Shown here piece after piece: positions 35,421-44,081 of a DNA stretch of 60,711 bases (position 1 is its first letter; the number at the start of each line of letters is the position of its first letter). This DNA is from Cryobacterium algoritolerans (lineage in GTDB: Bacteria; Actinomycetota; Actinomycetes; Actinomycetales; Microbacteriaceae): the NCBI RefSeq assembly GCF_004402785.1, contig NZ_SOFP01000016.1:34381-95091 (forward strand), in the 5' to 3' direction. Under the pieces are notes generated by a model. That model made no database searches. It saw only the letters and a list, made by a program, of their open reading frames with translations, and was not told where the DNA came from. Both the position numbers and the translations under genes were made by a program.

Positions 35421-36231
35421 TGCGGCGGATCTCCTGTCGCAGCTGTTCGGTGATCGCGATGGACAGGCGCGATACCTCCGGGGATTCGATCCGGCGGGGC
35501 CCGGTGTCGGCCAGGCGCCACTCGTTGGCGATCCTCCCCGGTCGGGAGGACATCAGCAACACCCGCTGGCCGAGCCGGGCAGCCTCGCGCACGTTGTGGG
35601 TCACGAAGACGATGGTGCGGCCGGTTTCCCGCCAGATCCGCTCAAGTTCCTCGTGCAGCAGGTCCCGGGTGATCGCGTCGAGCGCCGCGAACGGTTCGTC
35701 CATCAGGAGCACCTTGCGGTCCTGGGCGAGTGAGCGGGCGAGGGCCACCCGCTGGCGCATACCGCCGGAGAGCTCGTGCGGGCGCTTGTCTGCGGCATCC
35801 GTGAGGTTGACGAGATCGAGCAGTTCGAGCGCCTGGCTGCGACGCTGGGATCGGGGCACTCCACGCAGCTTGAGAGCGAGTTCGACGTTGCGGCCGGCGG
35901 TCAGCCAGGGGAACAGGGCGGACTCCTGGAACATCACCGCGGCGCTGCCGCTGGTGACGGTGACGGTGCCGCTGGTGGGATGTTCGAGACCCGCGATGAT
36001 GTTGAGCAGCGTCGACTTTCCGCAGCCGGATGCGCCGAGCAGGCAGACGAACTCGCCGGGCTCGATCGACAGGGTGATGTCCTCGAGCACGATCGGGCCG
36101 TTGGTGCCGAATCGCTTGGTGAGACCGTCGATGCGGATGGCGGGGGCGTCGGCCGGCCGATCCGTGGCGACAGCGGCCCGGTGGACGGTGGTCGCGCCGA
36201 CCGCCACCGGTGCAGTCCTGGTGTTGATCAT
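35407..36231 (-). CDS. ABC transporter ATP-binding protein, SsuB/TauB/NrtD-like
   Basis: The 274-residue subunit has Walker A LLGASGCGKSTLLN near residue 84, Q-loop VMFQESALFPWLT, signature ELSGGMRQRVALARSL and Walker B LLMDEPFAALDA, all in the variants typical of nitrate/sulfonate/taurine importers. About 30 N-terminal residues precede the domain. It follows the substrate-binding gene by 3 nt. Confidence 0.92.
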   Translation of the reverse strand: MINTRTAPVAVGATTVHRAAVATDRPADAPAIRIDGLTKRFGTNGPIVLEDITLSIEPGEFVCLLGASGCGKSTLLNIIAGLEHPTSGTVTVTSGSAAVMFQESALFPWLTAGRNVELALKLRGVPRSQRRSQALELLDLVNLTDAADKRPHELSGGMRQRVALARSLAQDRKVLLMDEPFAALDAITRDLLHEELERIWRETGRTIVFVTHNVREAARLGQRVLLMSSRPGRIANEWRLADTGPRRIESPEVSRLSIAITEQLRQEIRRNAQH

Positions 36232-36234
36232 CGG

Positions 36235-37365
36235 TTACTCCGTTCCGAGTCCGGCAGCGCTGACGGGTGTGCCGCCGGCCGTGGCCAGCACGGTGTTCAG
36301 GGGTGCCAGGTCGAAGAGCCCGGCCAAGGTGCCGGATTTCGCGGTGCCGACCGTGACGCCGGCCTTCAGTAGCATCGGGAAGGTCGCGGCGAGCGGGTCC
36401 GTCGTGAACGTCACGCGCGAGAGAGCGCGAGTGATCACGGCCTTGGAGAGGCCCTTGCCCGTGTCCTCGGTCAGCTTCTCATTGATCACGGTCGCCGCCT
36501 CGTCCGGGTGCGCATTGAGCCAGCCGACGGATGCGGTGTGCCCGGCGACGAGGGCCTGCACAGTCTCGGGGTGCTCGGTTAGGTACTCGCTCCGCACGAG
36601 CAGCACCGTGGTGGGAAAGGCACCTTCCGGCCAGAGGGACGCCTCGTCCACGAGCACGGTGGCGCCGGCGTCGAGCACAAGCCTGGACACCCACGGTTCA
36701 GGCAGCCAGGCCCCGTCGATCTTGCCGCTCTGGAACAGGGCCAGGGTCTGGGCGTTGTCGGTCGGCGCGATGTGCACGCGGCCGCCGCCCGCGGTGTCGG
36801 TGTCGTAGCCCTGTTCGCCGAGCCACGCCCGGAGGGCGACGTCCTGGGTGTTGCCGAGCTGGGGCGTGGCGATGGTGGTGCCGGCCAGGTCGGCTGGACT
36901 GTCGATGCCGGCGCGCACGACCAGGGCCGCGCCGCCGCTGGCGGCCCCGGCCACGATCCGCACGGACTTCCCGGCGCTCTTGATGAAGCTGTTCACGGCG
37001 GGGTTCGGCCCGAGGTAGGCGGCGTCGATGGCCCCGGCGCTCAGGGCTTCGATGGTGGCCGGGCCGGCGCTGAAGACCTGGCTGCGGAGCTTCGTGTCGC
37101 CGAGGCTGTTGGCGAGGATTCCCTTCTCCAGACCGACCAGTGCGGGGGCATGGGTGACGTTGTCGAAGTAGCCGAGACGGAGTTCCGCGGCCGGTCCGGC
37201 CGGTGCCACCGTGCTGCCCTGGGCGGAGCATCCGCCCAGAAGCGAGGGTATAACGGTGATCGCGAACACGGTGAGGCCGGTCCGCACGGTGAGGACGGCC
37301 CGCACGGTGAGGCCGCCGCGGAGGCCGGCCCGGAGGCCCGCACGGAGGCCGGTGCGCCGGGTCAT
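36235..37365 (-). CDS. ABC transporter substrate-binding lipoprotein, SsuA/NrtA-like
   Basis: This 376-residue protein has a lipobox LLGGC at about residues 42-46, preceded by a strikingly repetitive Arg-rich n-region (RAGLRAGLRGGLTVRAVLTV). The mature domain begins LRLGYFDNVTHAPALVGLEKG and has the SsuA/THI5-type fold with PNPAVNSFIKS, IATPQLGNTQDVALR and GAWLPEPW. Family members bind sulfonates, taurine, nitrate or related anions. No SsuD/TauD oxygenase is nearby, so the ligand may be sulfate or a sulfonate processed elsewhere. It follows cysN with a 4-nt overlap. Confidence 0.88.
   Translation of the reverse strand: MTRRTGLRAGLRAGLRGGLTVRAVLTVRTGLTVFAITVIPSLLGGCSAQGSTVAPAGPAAELRLGYFDNVTHAPALVGLEKGILANSLGDTKLRSQVFSAGPATIEALSAGAIDAAYLGPNPAVNSFIKSAGKSVRIVAGAASGGAALVVRAGIDSPADLAGTTIATPQLGNTQDVALRAWLGEQGYDTDTAGGGRVHIAPTDNAQTLALFQSGKIDGAWLPEPWVSRLVLDAGATVLVDEASLWPEGAFPTTVLLVRSEYLTEHPETVQALVAGHTASVGWLNAHPDEAATVINEKLTEDTGKGLSKAVITRALSRVTFTTDPLAATFPMLLKAGVTVGTAKSGTLAGLFDLAPLNTVLATAGGTPVSAAGLGTE
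37273..37356 (-). repeat. Imperfect tandem repeats in the signal-peptide coding region of the binding protein
   Basis: Repeats of 12-18 bp built on GAGGCCGG/CCGCACGGT encode the RAGL/RTGL/VRTV units of the n-region. Confidence 0.75.
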
Positions 37366-38729
37366 GCCGGCACCCGGGGTGCCGTCACGATACCGGCGGC
37401 CAGGGTCGCGCCGTCCTGTGGATGGATCACCAGGAACGCGCCCGCGCGGCGGTTCCGGCCGAAGGTGTCGACCGGTAGCGCCGAGGCGAGCCGCACGGTG
37501 ACCTGGCCGATGTCGTTGATGTCCAGTCTGGCGGCGGTTTCCTGCTCTAGTGTGTCCAGGTTGAGCCGACCGGTGACGGCGGCCAGGATCGCCTGCACCG
37601 TGTTGGTGCCGAACTTCACGAGGGCGCGGTCGCCGGGAGTGAGTGGCCTGGGGTCGAGCCAGAACAGGGCGGCCGTCAGCTCCTTCGTGGGCTCCGGAAG
37701 GGTGCCGGCGGCGCCGATCACCGCACCGCGGGCGATGTCGAGGTCGTCCCTGAGCCGGAGGGCAATGGACTGCGGCGCGAATGCCTCGTCGAGTTCGGCG
37801 CCGGCGAAGTCGATGCCGGTGACGATGGTGCCGGCGCCGCCGGGGAGCACGGTGACGGCGTCGCCGACCCGCACAGTGCCGGAGGCAACCTGCCCGGCGT
37901 AGGCCCGGTAGTCGCGGAAGGCCGGCGCGTATTCGGCGGGGACGGCGACTGCTCCCTGTGGGCGCAGCACGAGCTGTACCGGCAGCCGGAATGACTCGAG
38001 GGCGTTCTCCACTTCGTCGACGACTGGCAGGGTCTCCAGCAGTTCGAGCAGGCTGGGTCCGGTGTACCAGGGGGTGCGCGAGGAGCGGTCGACGACGTTA
38101 TCGCCGGCCAGGGCCGAGACGGGGATGACGTGCACCGTGCCGAGGCCGAGTTCCCCGGTGACCGTACTCACCTCAGCCGCGATCTCGGTGTAGGCAGCCT
38201 CGTCGTAGTCGAGCAGGTCGATCTTGTTGACGGCGACGATGATGTGCGGCACCCGGAGCAGGCGCACCACGGAGAGGTGGCGACGGGTCTGCTCGAGCAC
38301 GCCCTTACGGGCGTCGATGAGCATGATGACGGCGTCCGCGGTTGTGGCGCCGGTGACCATGTTGCGGGTGTACTGCACGTGACCGGGGCAGTCGGCGAGA
38401 ATGAAGGAGCGCCGGTTGGTGGCGAAGTAGCGGTAGGCGACGTCGATGGTGATGCCCTGTTCGCGTTCGGCCCGGAGGCCGTCGGTGAGCAGGGCGAAGT
38501 CGATGCCGCCCGCGGTGCCGCCGAAGCCGCGTTCGGTCGAGGTACGGGTGACGGCGTCGAGCTGGTCGGCGAGCACGGCCTTCGAGTCGTGCAGTAACCT
38601 GCCGACGAGGGTGGACTTGCCGTCATCGACCGAGCCGGCCGTGGCGAAGCGGAAAAGGGTGCCGCCGACCAGACTGCCGGTCGGGGTGAGATCTGCCGGT
38701 GCCTGGCTGTCGGTGAGTGCCTGGGTCAT
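37362..38729 (-). CDS. cysN: Sulfate adenylyltransferase subunit 1 (GTPase)
   Basis: CysN is the GTPase that drives CysD to make APS from sulfate and ATP. From ATG 38729 it has 455 residues. EF-Tu-like motifs are clear: GSVDDGKSTLVGRLL near residue 33, ERGFGG...EQGITIDVAYRYF, ADCPGHVQYTRNM and VNKIDLLD. It stops after the third beta-barrel domain and has no fused CysC kinase domain. The cysD stop and cysN start overlap as TAATG. Confidence 0.96.
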   Translation of the reverse strand: MTQALTDSQAPADLTPTGSLVGGTLFRFATAGSVDDGKSTLVGRLLHDSKAVLADQLDAVTRTSTERGFGGTAGGIDFALLTDGLRAEREQGITIDVAYRYFATNRRSFILADCPGHVQYTRNMVTGATTADAVIMLIDARKGVLEQTRRHLSVVRLLRVPHIIVAVNKIDLLDYDEAAYTEIAAEVSTVTGELGLGTVHVIPVSALAGDNVVDRSSRTPWYTGPSLLELLETLPVVDEVENALESFRLPVQLVLRPQGAVAVPAEYAPAFRDYRAYAGQVASGTVRVGDAVTVLPGGAGTIVTGIDFAGAELDEAFAPQSIALRLRDDLDIARGAVIGAAGTLPEPTKELTAALFWLDPRPLTPGDRALVKFGTNTVQAILAAVTGRLNLDTLEQETAARLDINDIGQVTVRLASALPVDTFGRNRRAGAFLVIHPQDGATLAAGIVTAPRVPA

Positions 38730-39730
38730 TAGAAGTACCCGTCCTTTTTTCGGTCTTCCATTGCTGCGTCGGAGATCCGGTCGTCGGCGCGGGTCGCGCC
38801 ACGTTCGGTGATCGTGCTCAGGGCGACCTCGCGCACGACGGCGTCGACGGATGCGGCATCCGACTCGACCGCGCCCGTGCAGCTCATGTCGCCAACGGTG
38901 CGGTAGCGCACCATGCGGGTCTGGACGGTCTCGGTTGCCCGGGGCATGCTGACCGGGCCGGTCGCCCGCCACATCCCGTCGCGACGGTATACCTCGCGTT
39001 CGTGCGCGTAGTACAGCGGGGGAAGGGCGATCTGCTCGCGTTCGATGTAGCGCCAGACGTTGAGCTCGGTCCAGTTGCTGATCGGGAACGCACGCACGTG
39101 CTGGCCGACCGTGTGGCGGCCGTTGTAGAGGTTCCATAGTTCGGGCCGCTGGTTGCGCGGGTCCCACTGGCCGAATTCGTCGCGGAGGGAGAGGATGCGT
39201 TCCTTCGCCCTGGCCTTGTCCTCGTCGCGGCGGGCGCCGCCGAAGACGGCGTCATGTCGTCCGGCCGCGATCGCGTCGAGCAACGGCAGGGTCTGTAGCG
39301 GGTTCCTGGTTCCGTCGGCCCGCTCATGCAGTCTGCCGTCGTCGATGTAGTCCTGCACCCGGGCGACCTCGAGCCGCAGTCCAAGGCGCTCCACGGTCTC
39401 ATCCCGGAACGCGATGACCTCGGGGAAGTTGTGGCCCGTGTCGACGTGGAGGAGCGGGAACGGCACCCGGCCGGGCCAGAACGCCTTCGCGGCGAGGTGG
39501 AGCACCACGACGGAATCCTTGCCGCCGGAGAACAGCAGCACGGGCCGTTCGAACTCGGCCACCACCTCGCGGATGATGTGGATGGCCTCGCTCTCGAGCA
39601 TGTCGAGCTGGGAGAGGCGGTGGCTGCCGCCCTGGGCAGGGGCGGCGTGGCTCGGGGCGGCGTGGCTCGGGGCGGCCTGGCTCGGGGCGGCAGAGCGGAC
39701 CGATGGAGCGTTCACAGGTGGAGTCCGCAT
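38729..39730 (-). CDS. cysD: Sulfate adenylyltransferase subunit 2
   Basis: CysD is the adenylyltransferase of the CysDN pair. At 333 residues it has the PP-loop LLFSGGKDSVVVLHLA near residue 65 and the family stretch FPEVIAFRDETVERLGLRL, ending ISDAAMEDRKKDGYF. About 40 residues precede the usual start; they contain three near-identical APSHA/APSQA repeats from a 15-bp DNA repeat. The ATG at 39730 lies inside the end of cysH. An internal ATG giving MLESEAIHII is a possible alternative. Confidence 0.95.
   Translation of the reverse strand: MRTPPVNAPSVRSAAPSQAAPSHAAPSHAAPAQGGSHRLSQLDMLESEAIHIIREVVAEFERPVLLFSGGKDSVVVLHLAAKAFWPGRVPFPLLHVDTGHNFPEVIAFRDETVERLGLRLEVARVQDYIDDGRLHERADGTRNPLQTLPLLDAIAAGRHDAVFGGARRDEDKARAKERILSLRDEFGQWDPRNQRPELWNLYNGRHTVGQHVRAFPISNWTELNVWRYIEREQIALPPLYYAHEREVYRRDGMWRATGPVSMPRATETVQTRMVRYRTVGDMSCTGAVESDAASVDAVVREVALSTITERGATRADDRISDAAMEDRKKDGYF
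39639..39690 (-). repeat. 15-bp in-frame tandem repeat in the cysD N-terminus
   Basis: Plus-strand units GGGGCGGCGTGGCTC (39639-39653, 39654-39668), a copy with one change (39669-39683) and a partial fourth encode AAPSH/AAPSQ repeats. Confidence 0.95.
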
Positions 39731-40455
39731 TCTGTCTTCGCCAGGCTTGCCCAGCGTCCGGATCGGGGATCGTCACCGGGGGCGACGGGTATCGTGCACG
39801 GCGCGCAGCCGATGGAGGGATAGCCCTGGGCCATCAACGAATTGACCGGAACCTGGTGCAGTGCCGCGTAGCCGAGGATTTCCTCGAAGGTCCAGGCGGC
39901 CAGCGGATTCACCTTGACCAGGCCGTTGCGGTCGTCCCAGGTGACCAGTGGCGTGTTCGAACGGGTGGGCGCTTCGTCCCGGCGCACGCCGGTGAACCAC
40001 AGCTCGTAGCCGCCGAGGGCACGGTGCAGCGGCTCGACCTTGCGCATCGCGCAGCACAGGTTGGGGTCGCGGTTGAAGAGGTCGGCGCCGTGCAGCCGGT
40101 CCTGTTCGGCCACCGAATGCTCGGGCAACACGTCGACGAGGCGCACGGGCAGCAGCCGGGCGACGTCGGCCCTGGTCTGGTGGGTTTCAGCGAAGTGGTA
40201 CCCCGTGTCGAGGAAGAGCACGTCGACGCCGGGCAGCTGGGTGGAGACGATGTGGGGGAGTACCGCGTCGGCCATCGAGCAGGCGACCGCGACGGCATCG
40301 ACGGCGAAGTTCGCGGCGACCCAGGCGACGACCAGTTCGAAGCCGGCGTCGCCGAGTTCGGCGGCACCGGTCTGGGCAAGGGCGCGCAGTTCGACGGCGG
40401 AGCGGTGCGTTCCCGCCTGGCCCGTGCTGTCGATGGCTGCGCTGTCGATGTTCAC
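39712..40455 (-). CDS. cysH: Iron-sulfur adenylyl-sulfate (APS) reductase
   Basis: This 247-residue thiol-dependent reductase has the CysH fold, with LDTGYHFAETHQT and FTGVRRDEAPTRS. It carries the four cysteines of a [4Fe-4S] cluster, DPNLCCAMRK and GCAPCT, and the C-terminal catalytic ECGLHL. The CC/CxxC pair marks the APS-reducing class rather than PAPS reductases. That agrees with the absence of an APS kinase in the operon. Its start overlaps the sir stop by 4 nt. Confidence 0.95.
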   Translation of the reverse strand: MNIDSAAIDSTGQAGTHRSAVELRALAQTGAAELGDAGFELVVAWVAANFAVDAVAVACSMADAVLPHIVSTQLPGVDVLFLDTGYHFAETHQTRADVARLLPVRLVDVLPEHSVAEQDRLHGADLFNRDPNLCCAMRKVEPLHRALGGYELWFTGVRRDEAPTRSNTPLVTWDDRNGLVKVNPLAAWTFEEILGYAALHQVPVNSLMAQGYPSIGCAPCTIPVAPGDDPRSGRWASLAKTECGLHL

Positions 40456-42161
40456 TGCAGTGCCTCCTCATCCGCGCGGTGCGCCCACTGAGCAAAGGTT
40501 TCGCTGCCTGTCCTGTCGGCGATGAATCGGAGCACGATGCGTTCGACATAGTCAGCGAGGTCCTCCGCGGTGACCTTCAGGCCCCGAACGGTGCGGCCGA
40601 GGCCGGCCGCGTCCCGGTCGACCGAGGCCAGGCCGCCGCCGAGGTGCACCTGGAATCCGGGGACCTGGCCGCCGTCGCCGTCGGGCAACAGCTGCCCCTT
40701 GAGACCGATGTCGGCGGTCTGGATGCGGGCGCAGGAGTTCGGGCATCCGTTGACGTGGAGGCTGATCGGCTGGGGAACGTCGATGCCGGCGAGGCGCTGC
40801 TCCAGGTCCAGCACGGCGTCGGTGGCGGCCTGTTTGGTCTCGACGATGGCGAGCTTGCAGTACTCGATGCCGGTGCAGGCGATGGTGGACCGGCGGAACA
40901 GGCTCGGCCGGGCGGCCAGGCCGATCTTGTCGAGGGCGACGATGAGGGACTCGACCTTCTCCTCGGGGATGTCCAGGAGAACGAGCTTCTGGTGCGGGGT
41001 GGTGCGCAGTCGAGTCGATCCGTTCGCCTCGAGCAGGTCGGCGAGGCTGGTCAGCGTCGGGCCGGAAACCCGGCCGACGAACGGCGTGACGCCGATGTAG
41101 AAGCGGCCGTCGGCCTGCTTGTGCACGCCGACATGGTCGCCCTGTCGGGTCGGTGCTGCGGCCGGGGGACCGTCGGGCAGGGCCGTCTCGAGGAACTCGG
41201 ACTCGAGGATCCGGCGGAACTTCTCGGGTCCCCAGTCGGCGAGCAGGAACTTGAGCCTGGCCTTGTTTCGCAGTCGGCGGTAGCCGTAGTCGCGGAACAA
41301 CGCTGCGACGCCCTGCCAGACCTCGGCGACGCGCTCCGGGATGATGAAGACACCGAGGCGTTCGGCCAGGCGGGGAGCGGTGGACAGCCCGCCGCCGACC
41401 CACAGGTCGAAGCCGGTGCCGAGCTCGGGGTGCTCTACTCCGACGAAGGAGATGTCGTTGATCTCGTGCACGACGTCCTGGCTCGGGTGGCCGGTGATCG
41501 CGGTCTTGAACTTGCGGGGCAGGTTCGCCAGGCTCAGGTCGCCGATGTAGCGGGCGGTGATCTCGGAGATCAGGCCGGTCGGGTCGATGAGCTCGTCGGC
41601 GGCGATCCCGGCGACGGGGGAGCCCAGGATGACGCGCGGCACGTCGCCGCAGGCCTCCGTGGTCTGCAGGCCGACCGCCTCGAGGCGGCGCCAGATCTCG
41701 GGAACGTCCTCGACCCGGATCCAGTGCAGCTGGATATTCTGGCGATCGGTCAGGTCTGCCGAGTCGCGGCCGAATTCGGTGGAGATCTCGCCGATGACGC
41801 GCAGCTGGGTACTGGTGAGCTGGCCGCCGTCGATGCGCACGCGGAGCATGAAGTACTTGTCTTCGAGTTCATGCGGCTCGAGCGTGGCCGTCTTGCCGCC
41901 GTCGATGCCCGGCTTGCGCTGCGTGTACAAACCCCACCACCGCATCCGGCCGTGCAGGTCGGTGTCCTCGATCGACTCGAAGCCCCGCTTGGAGTAGATC
42001 TTCTCGATCCGCTCTCGCACGCTGAGGCCGCCGTCCTCCTGTTTCCAGGCCTCGTTGGCGTTCAGTGGCGCTGTTCCGTCGACCTTCCACTGTCCATTCG
42101 GACGCGACGACTGGCGCTGCGGGCGGGCCGGCGGGGACATCTCGGTCTGACTCGGTGACAC
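40452..42161 (-). CDS. sir: Ferredoxin-dependent sulfite reductase (NirA/Sir family)
   Basis: The 569-residue sirohaem enzyme reduces sulfite to sulfide. Ligands for the [4Fe-4S]-sirohaem centre are CTGIEYC and NGCPNSC in the C-terminal half. WGLYTQR and ACGDVPR keep the Tyr and Cys that form a covalent cross-link in the M. tuberculosis enzyme, favouring sulfite over nitrite as substrate. GTG 42161 is chosen because AAGGAGGAGG lies about 8 nt upstream. It is the second gene of the sulfur operon. Confidence 0.94.
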   Translation of the reverse strand: MSPSQTEMSPPARPQRQSSRPNGQWKVDGTAPLNANEAWKQEDGGLSVRERIEKIYSKRGFESIEDTDLHGRMRWWGLYTQRKPGIDGGKTATLEPHELEDKYFMLRVRIDGGQLTSTQLRVIGEISTEFGRDSADLTDRQNIQLHWIRVEDVPEIWRRLEAVGLQTTEACGDVPRVILGSPVAGIAADELIDPTGLISEITARYIGDLSLANLPRKFKTAITGHPSQDVVHEINDISFVGVEHPELGTGFDLWVGGGLSTAPRLAERLGVFIIPERVAEVWQGVAALFRDYGYRRLRNKARLKFLLADWGPEKFRRILESEFLETALPDGPPAAAPTRQGDHVGVHKQADGRFYIGVTPFVGRVSGPTLTSLADLLEANGSTRLRTTPHQKLVLLDIPEEKVESLIVALDKIGLAARPSLFRRSTIACTGIEYCKLAIVETKQAATDAVLDLEQRLAGIDVPQPISLHVNGCPNSCARIQTADIGLKGQLLPDGDGGQVPGFQVHLGGGLASVDRDAAGLGRTVRGLKVTAEDLADYVERIVLRFIADRTGSETFAQWAHRADEEALQ

Positions 42162-42292
42162 GATGGGTTCCTCCTCCTTGGACGCGGCGACGGCGATAAC
42201 GGGTGCCGAACGGCGTGGGAGAAAACGTACCGAGAACGGAGGGCAGGTGTCTCCCTGGAGCGTAACGGCCAGTCACGCGCCGTAGCGCGGCG

Positions 42293-43075
42293 TCACAGAA
42301 GGCTGCGGCGCGGCAGGTCGGCTATGGTGCCGGAACGGGATGGTTCATTCCGACTGGAATGCGGGGCGACGGCGCTCAGGTACCGGTCGACCACGACCTC
42401 GACGAGCAGCGCCGGGGCGGGCTCGTCCGGTATCAGGAGCGGGCGGGTCACGACATCCGCGCCGGCCTTCTCGACGAGTCCCTGGAAGTAACCGGGCGCG
42501 AGCAGATAGCTGCTGACGACGATCCGCCGGCCGGGCCGGTTGATCCTGGCCCTCGTCACCGCGCAGGCCAGGCGGGGAGCGGCGGCGGAGAGGAAGCCGA
42601 GGGTCACCTCGCGCCCGGCGGCATCCGCCAGGCGCGCTGCCACGACCCGGCAGGCCTCGACCGCCCGCGCGTCACTGGAGCCGGCGACCGCGAGCACGAC
42701 CACATCGTCGGGGCGGAGCCCGACCTCCGCGAGCCGCTGGCGGAGCACGGCGATGATACGGTCGTCGGGCCCGAGCGCGCCGGCAAGCAGCACCGAACGT
42801 CCGGTCTCGGCCCGCACGGCCTCGGTCAGGTCCACGTGCACGTGGTAGCCCGCCGACAGTAGTAACGGAACGACGGCGGCCGGAAGCCCAGCCGGGAGGG
42901 CAGCCAGGGTCGCCGGTGTGTCGGGCTGTTGCACGTCCACGAAGCCCAAGGCGACCGTCAGGTCGGGCCTTGTGACGGCCACGGAGCGCATCAAGCCGGC
43001 GACCGCGGCCTGGCCGTGTGCTGACGATGTGCCGTGGGCGATCCCGACGAGCGCTGGGGGAGTCTGGGTACTCAC
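42293..43075 (-). CDS. Sirohydrochlorin ferrochelatase (SirB/CbiX family)
   Basis: This 260-residue protein has two chelatase half-domains. The metal-binding histidines are visible in GIAHGTSSA (about residues 12-20) and GYHVHVDL (about 75-82), with a weaker second half containing SSYLLAPGYFQ. It would insert iron into sirohydrochlorin for the sulfite reductase encoded next. It stands first in the sulfur operon, 131 nt before sir, and diverges from ftsY. The gap to sir holds no ORF. Confidence 0.87.
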   Translation of the reverse strand: MSTQTPPALVGIAHGTSSAHGQAAVAGLMRSVAVTRPDLTVALGFVDVQQPDTPATLAALPAGLPAAVVPLLLSAGYHVHVDLTEAVRAETGRSVLLAGALGPDDRIIAVLRQRLAEVGLRPDDVVVLAVAGSSDARAVEACRVVAARLADAAGREVTLGFLSAAAPRLACAVTRARINRPGRRIVVSSYLLAPGYFQGLVEKAGADVVTRPLLIPDEPAPALLVEVVVDRYLSAVAPHSSRNEPSRSGTIADLPRRSLL

Positions 43076-43186
43076 CCGACCATTCTGCCGGGTCGGACCG
43101 GCGGTGTTACCGCGGATGTCGGCACAGGTGCAGGGTCAGGCCAATCACCTTCCGCCCGTTCGGCCAGGTCCGAAGGTCCCGAGCCA

Positions 43187-43192
43187 TAGGCT
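43187..43192 (+). promoter_or_regulatory. -10 box TAGGCT for ftsY
   Basis: TAGGCT ends 6 nt before the ftsY ATG at 43199, a leaderless arrangement. Confidence 0.5.
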
Positions 43193-43198
43193 AGAGAC

Positions 43199-44074
43199 AT
43201 GGCAGAACGCACCTCCTGGTCACTCTCCGGCGCTCTGCGCGGCATGTTCACGAAGAAGACGATCGACGACGACACCTGGGACGACCTCGAGGACGCGCTC
43301 ATCCAGGCCGACTTCGGGCCGGCCGTGACCGATGCGATCGTCGCCGAGCTTCGGGCGAAAGTGGCGAGGTACCACACGACGGACCCGGTCGACCTGCAGC
43401 GGATGCTGCGCGAGGGCATCGAGGAGCGCCTCGCCCGGCACGACCCGACCCTCACCCTCAGTGCCCGCCCCGCGGTCGTCCTCGTCGTCGGCGTCAACGG
43501 CGTCGGCAAGACGACCACGATCGGCAAGTTCGCCAAGTTCCTTCGCGGCTACGACCGCAGCGTGTTGATCGGGGCGGCGGACACCTTCCGCGCCGCCGCC
43601 GTCGAGCAGCTTGCCACCTGGGCCGAACGGGCGGGGGCGGACATCGTGCGGCCGCAGGCGCATGGCCAGGATCCGGCATCCGTCGCCTTCCAGACCGTGC
43701 AGAAGGCCATGAACGAGGGGATCGAGATCGTACTCATCGACACCGCCGGCCGGTTGCAGACCAAGGGCGGACTGATGGATGAGCTCACGAAGATCCGCCG
43801 GGTGATCGAGAAGCAGACCCCGATCGCCGAGGTTCTCCTCGTGCTCGACGCGACGACAGGCCAGAACGGGCTCGCCCAGGCCGAGGCCTTCATCCAACAT
43901 GCCGGGGTGACCGGCCTCGTTCTCACCAAGCTGGACGGCTCGGCCAAGGGTGGTTTCGTGCTGGCGGTGCAGGAGAAGACCGGCATCCCCATCAAACTCG
44001 TCGGCCAGGGCGAGGGCATCAACGACCTCACCGGTTTCACCCCGCACGTCTTCGCGCAACAACTCGTCGGATAG
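43199..44074 (+). CDS. ftsY: Signal recognition particle receptor FtsY
   Basis: FtsY receives SRP-ribosome complexes at the membrane. The 291-residue protein contains only the NG domains: a short N region, then G1 GVNGVGKTTTIGKFA near residue 98, DTFRAAAVEQL, DTAGRLQTKGGLMDEL, TKLDGSAKGG and the closing GQGEGINDLTGF. The long acidic A domain of E. coli FtsY is missing, which is usual for short forms. Its partner ffh lies 1.8 kb downstream. The smc-ftsY neighbourhood is split here by the sulfur cluster. Confidence 0.97.
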   Translation: MAERTSWSLSGALRGMFTKKTIDDDTWDDLEDALIQADFGPAVTDAIVAELRAKVARYHTTDPVDLQRMLREGIEERLARHDPTLTLSARPAVVLVVGVNGVGKTTTIGKFAKFLRGYDRSVLIGAADTFRAAAVEQLATWAERAGADIVRPQAHGQDPASVAFQTVQKAMNEGIEIVLIDTAGRLQTKGGLMDELTKIRRVIEKQTPIAEVLLVLDATTGQNGLAQAEAFIQHAGVTGLVLTKLDGSAKGGFVLAVQEKTGIPIKLVGQGEGINDLTGFTPHVFAQQLVG

Positions 44075-44081
44075 GACGGTC

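Noticed and set aside
40479..42158. A 559-codon plus-strand ORF antisense to sir.
   Set aside because: Typical high-GC antisense shadow rich in Gly, Asp, Glu and Val; sir matches a known enzyme over its full length.
31181..43075. Genomic-island interpretation of the sulfur block.
   Set aside because: No integrase, tRNA junction, direct repeats or clear composition change at its ends; treated as a rearrangement rather than a recent island.
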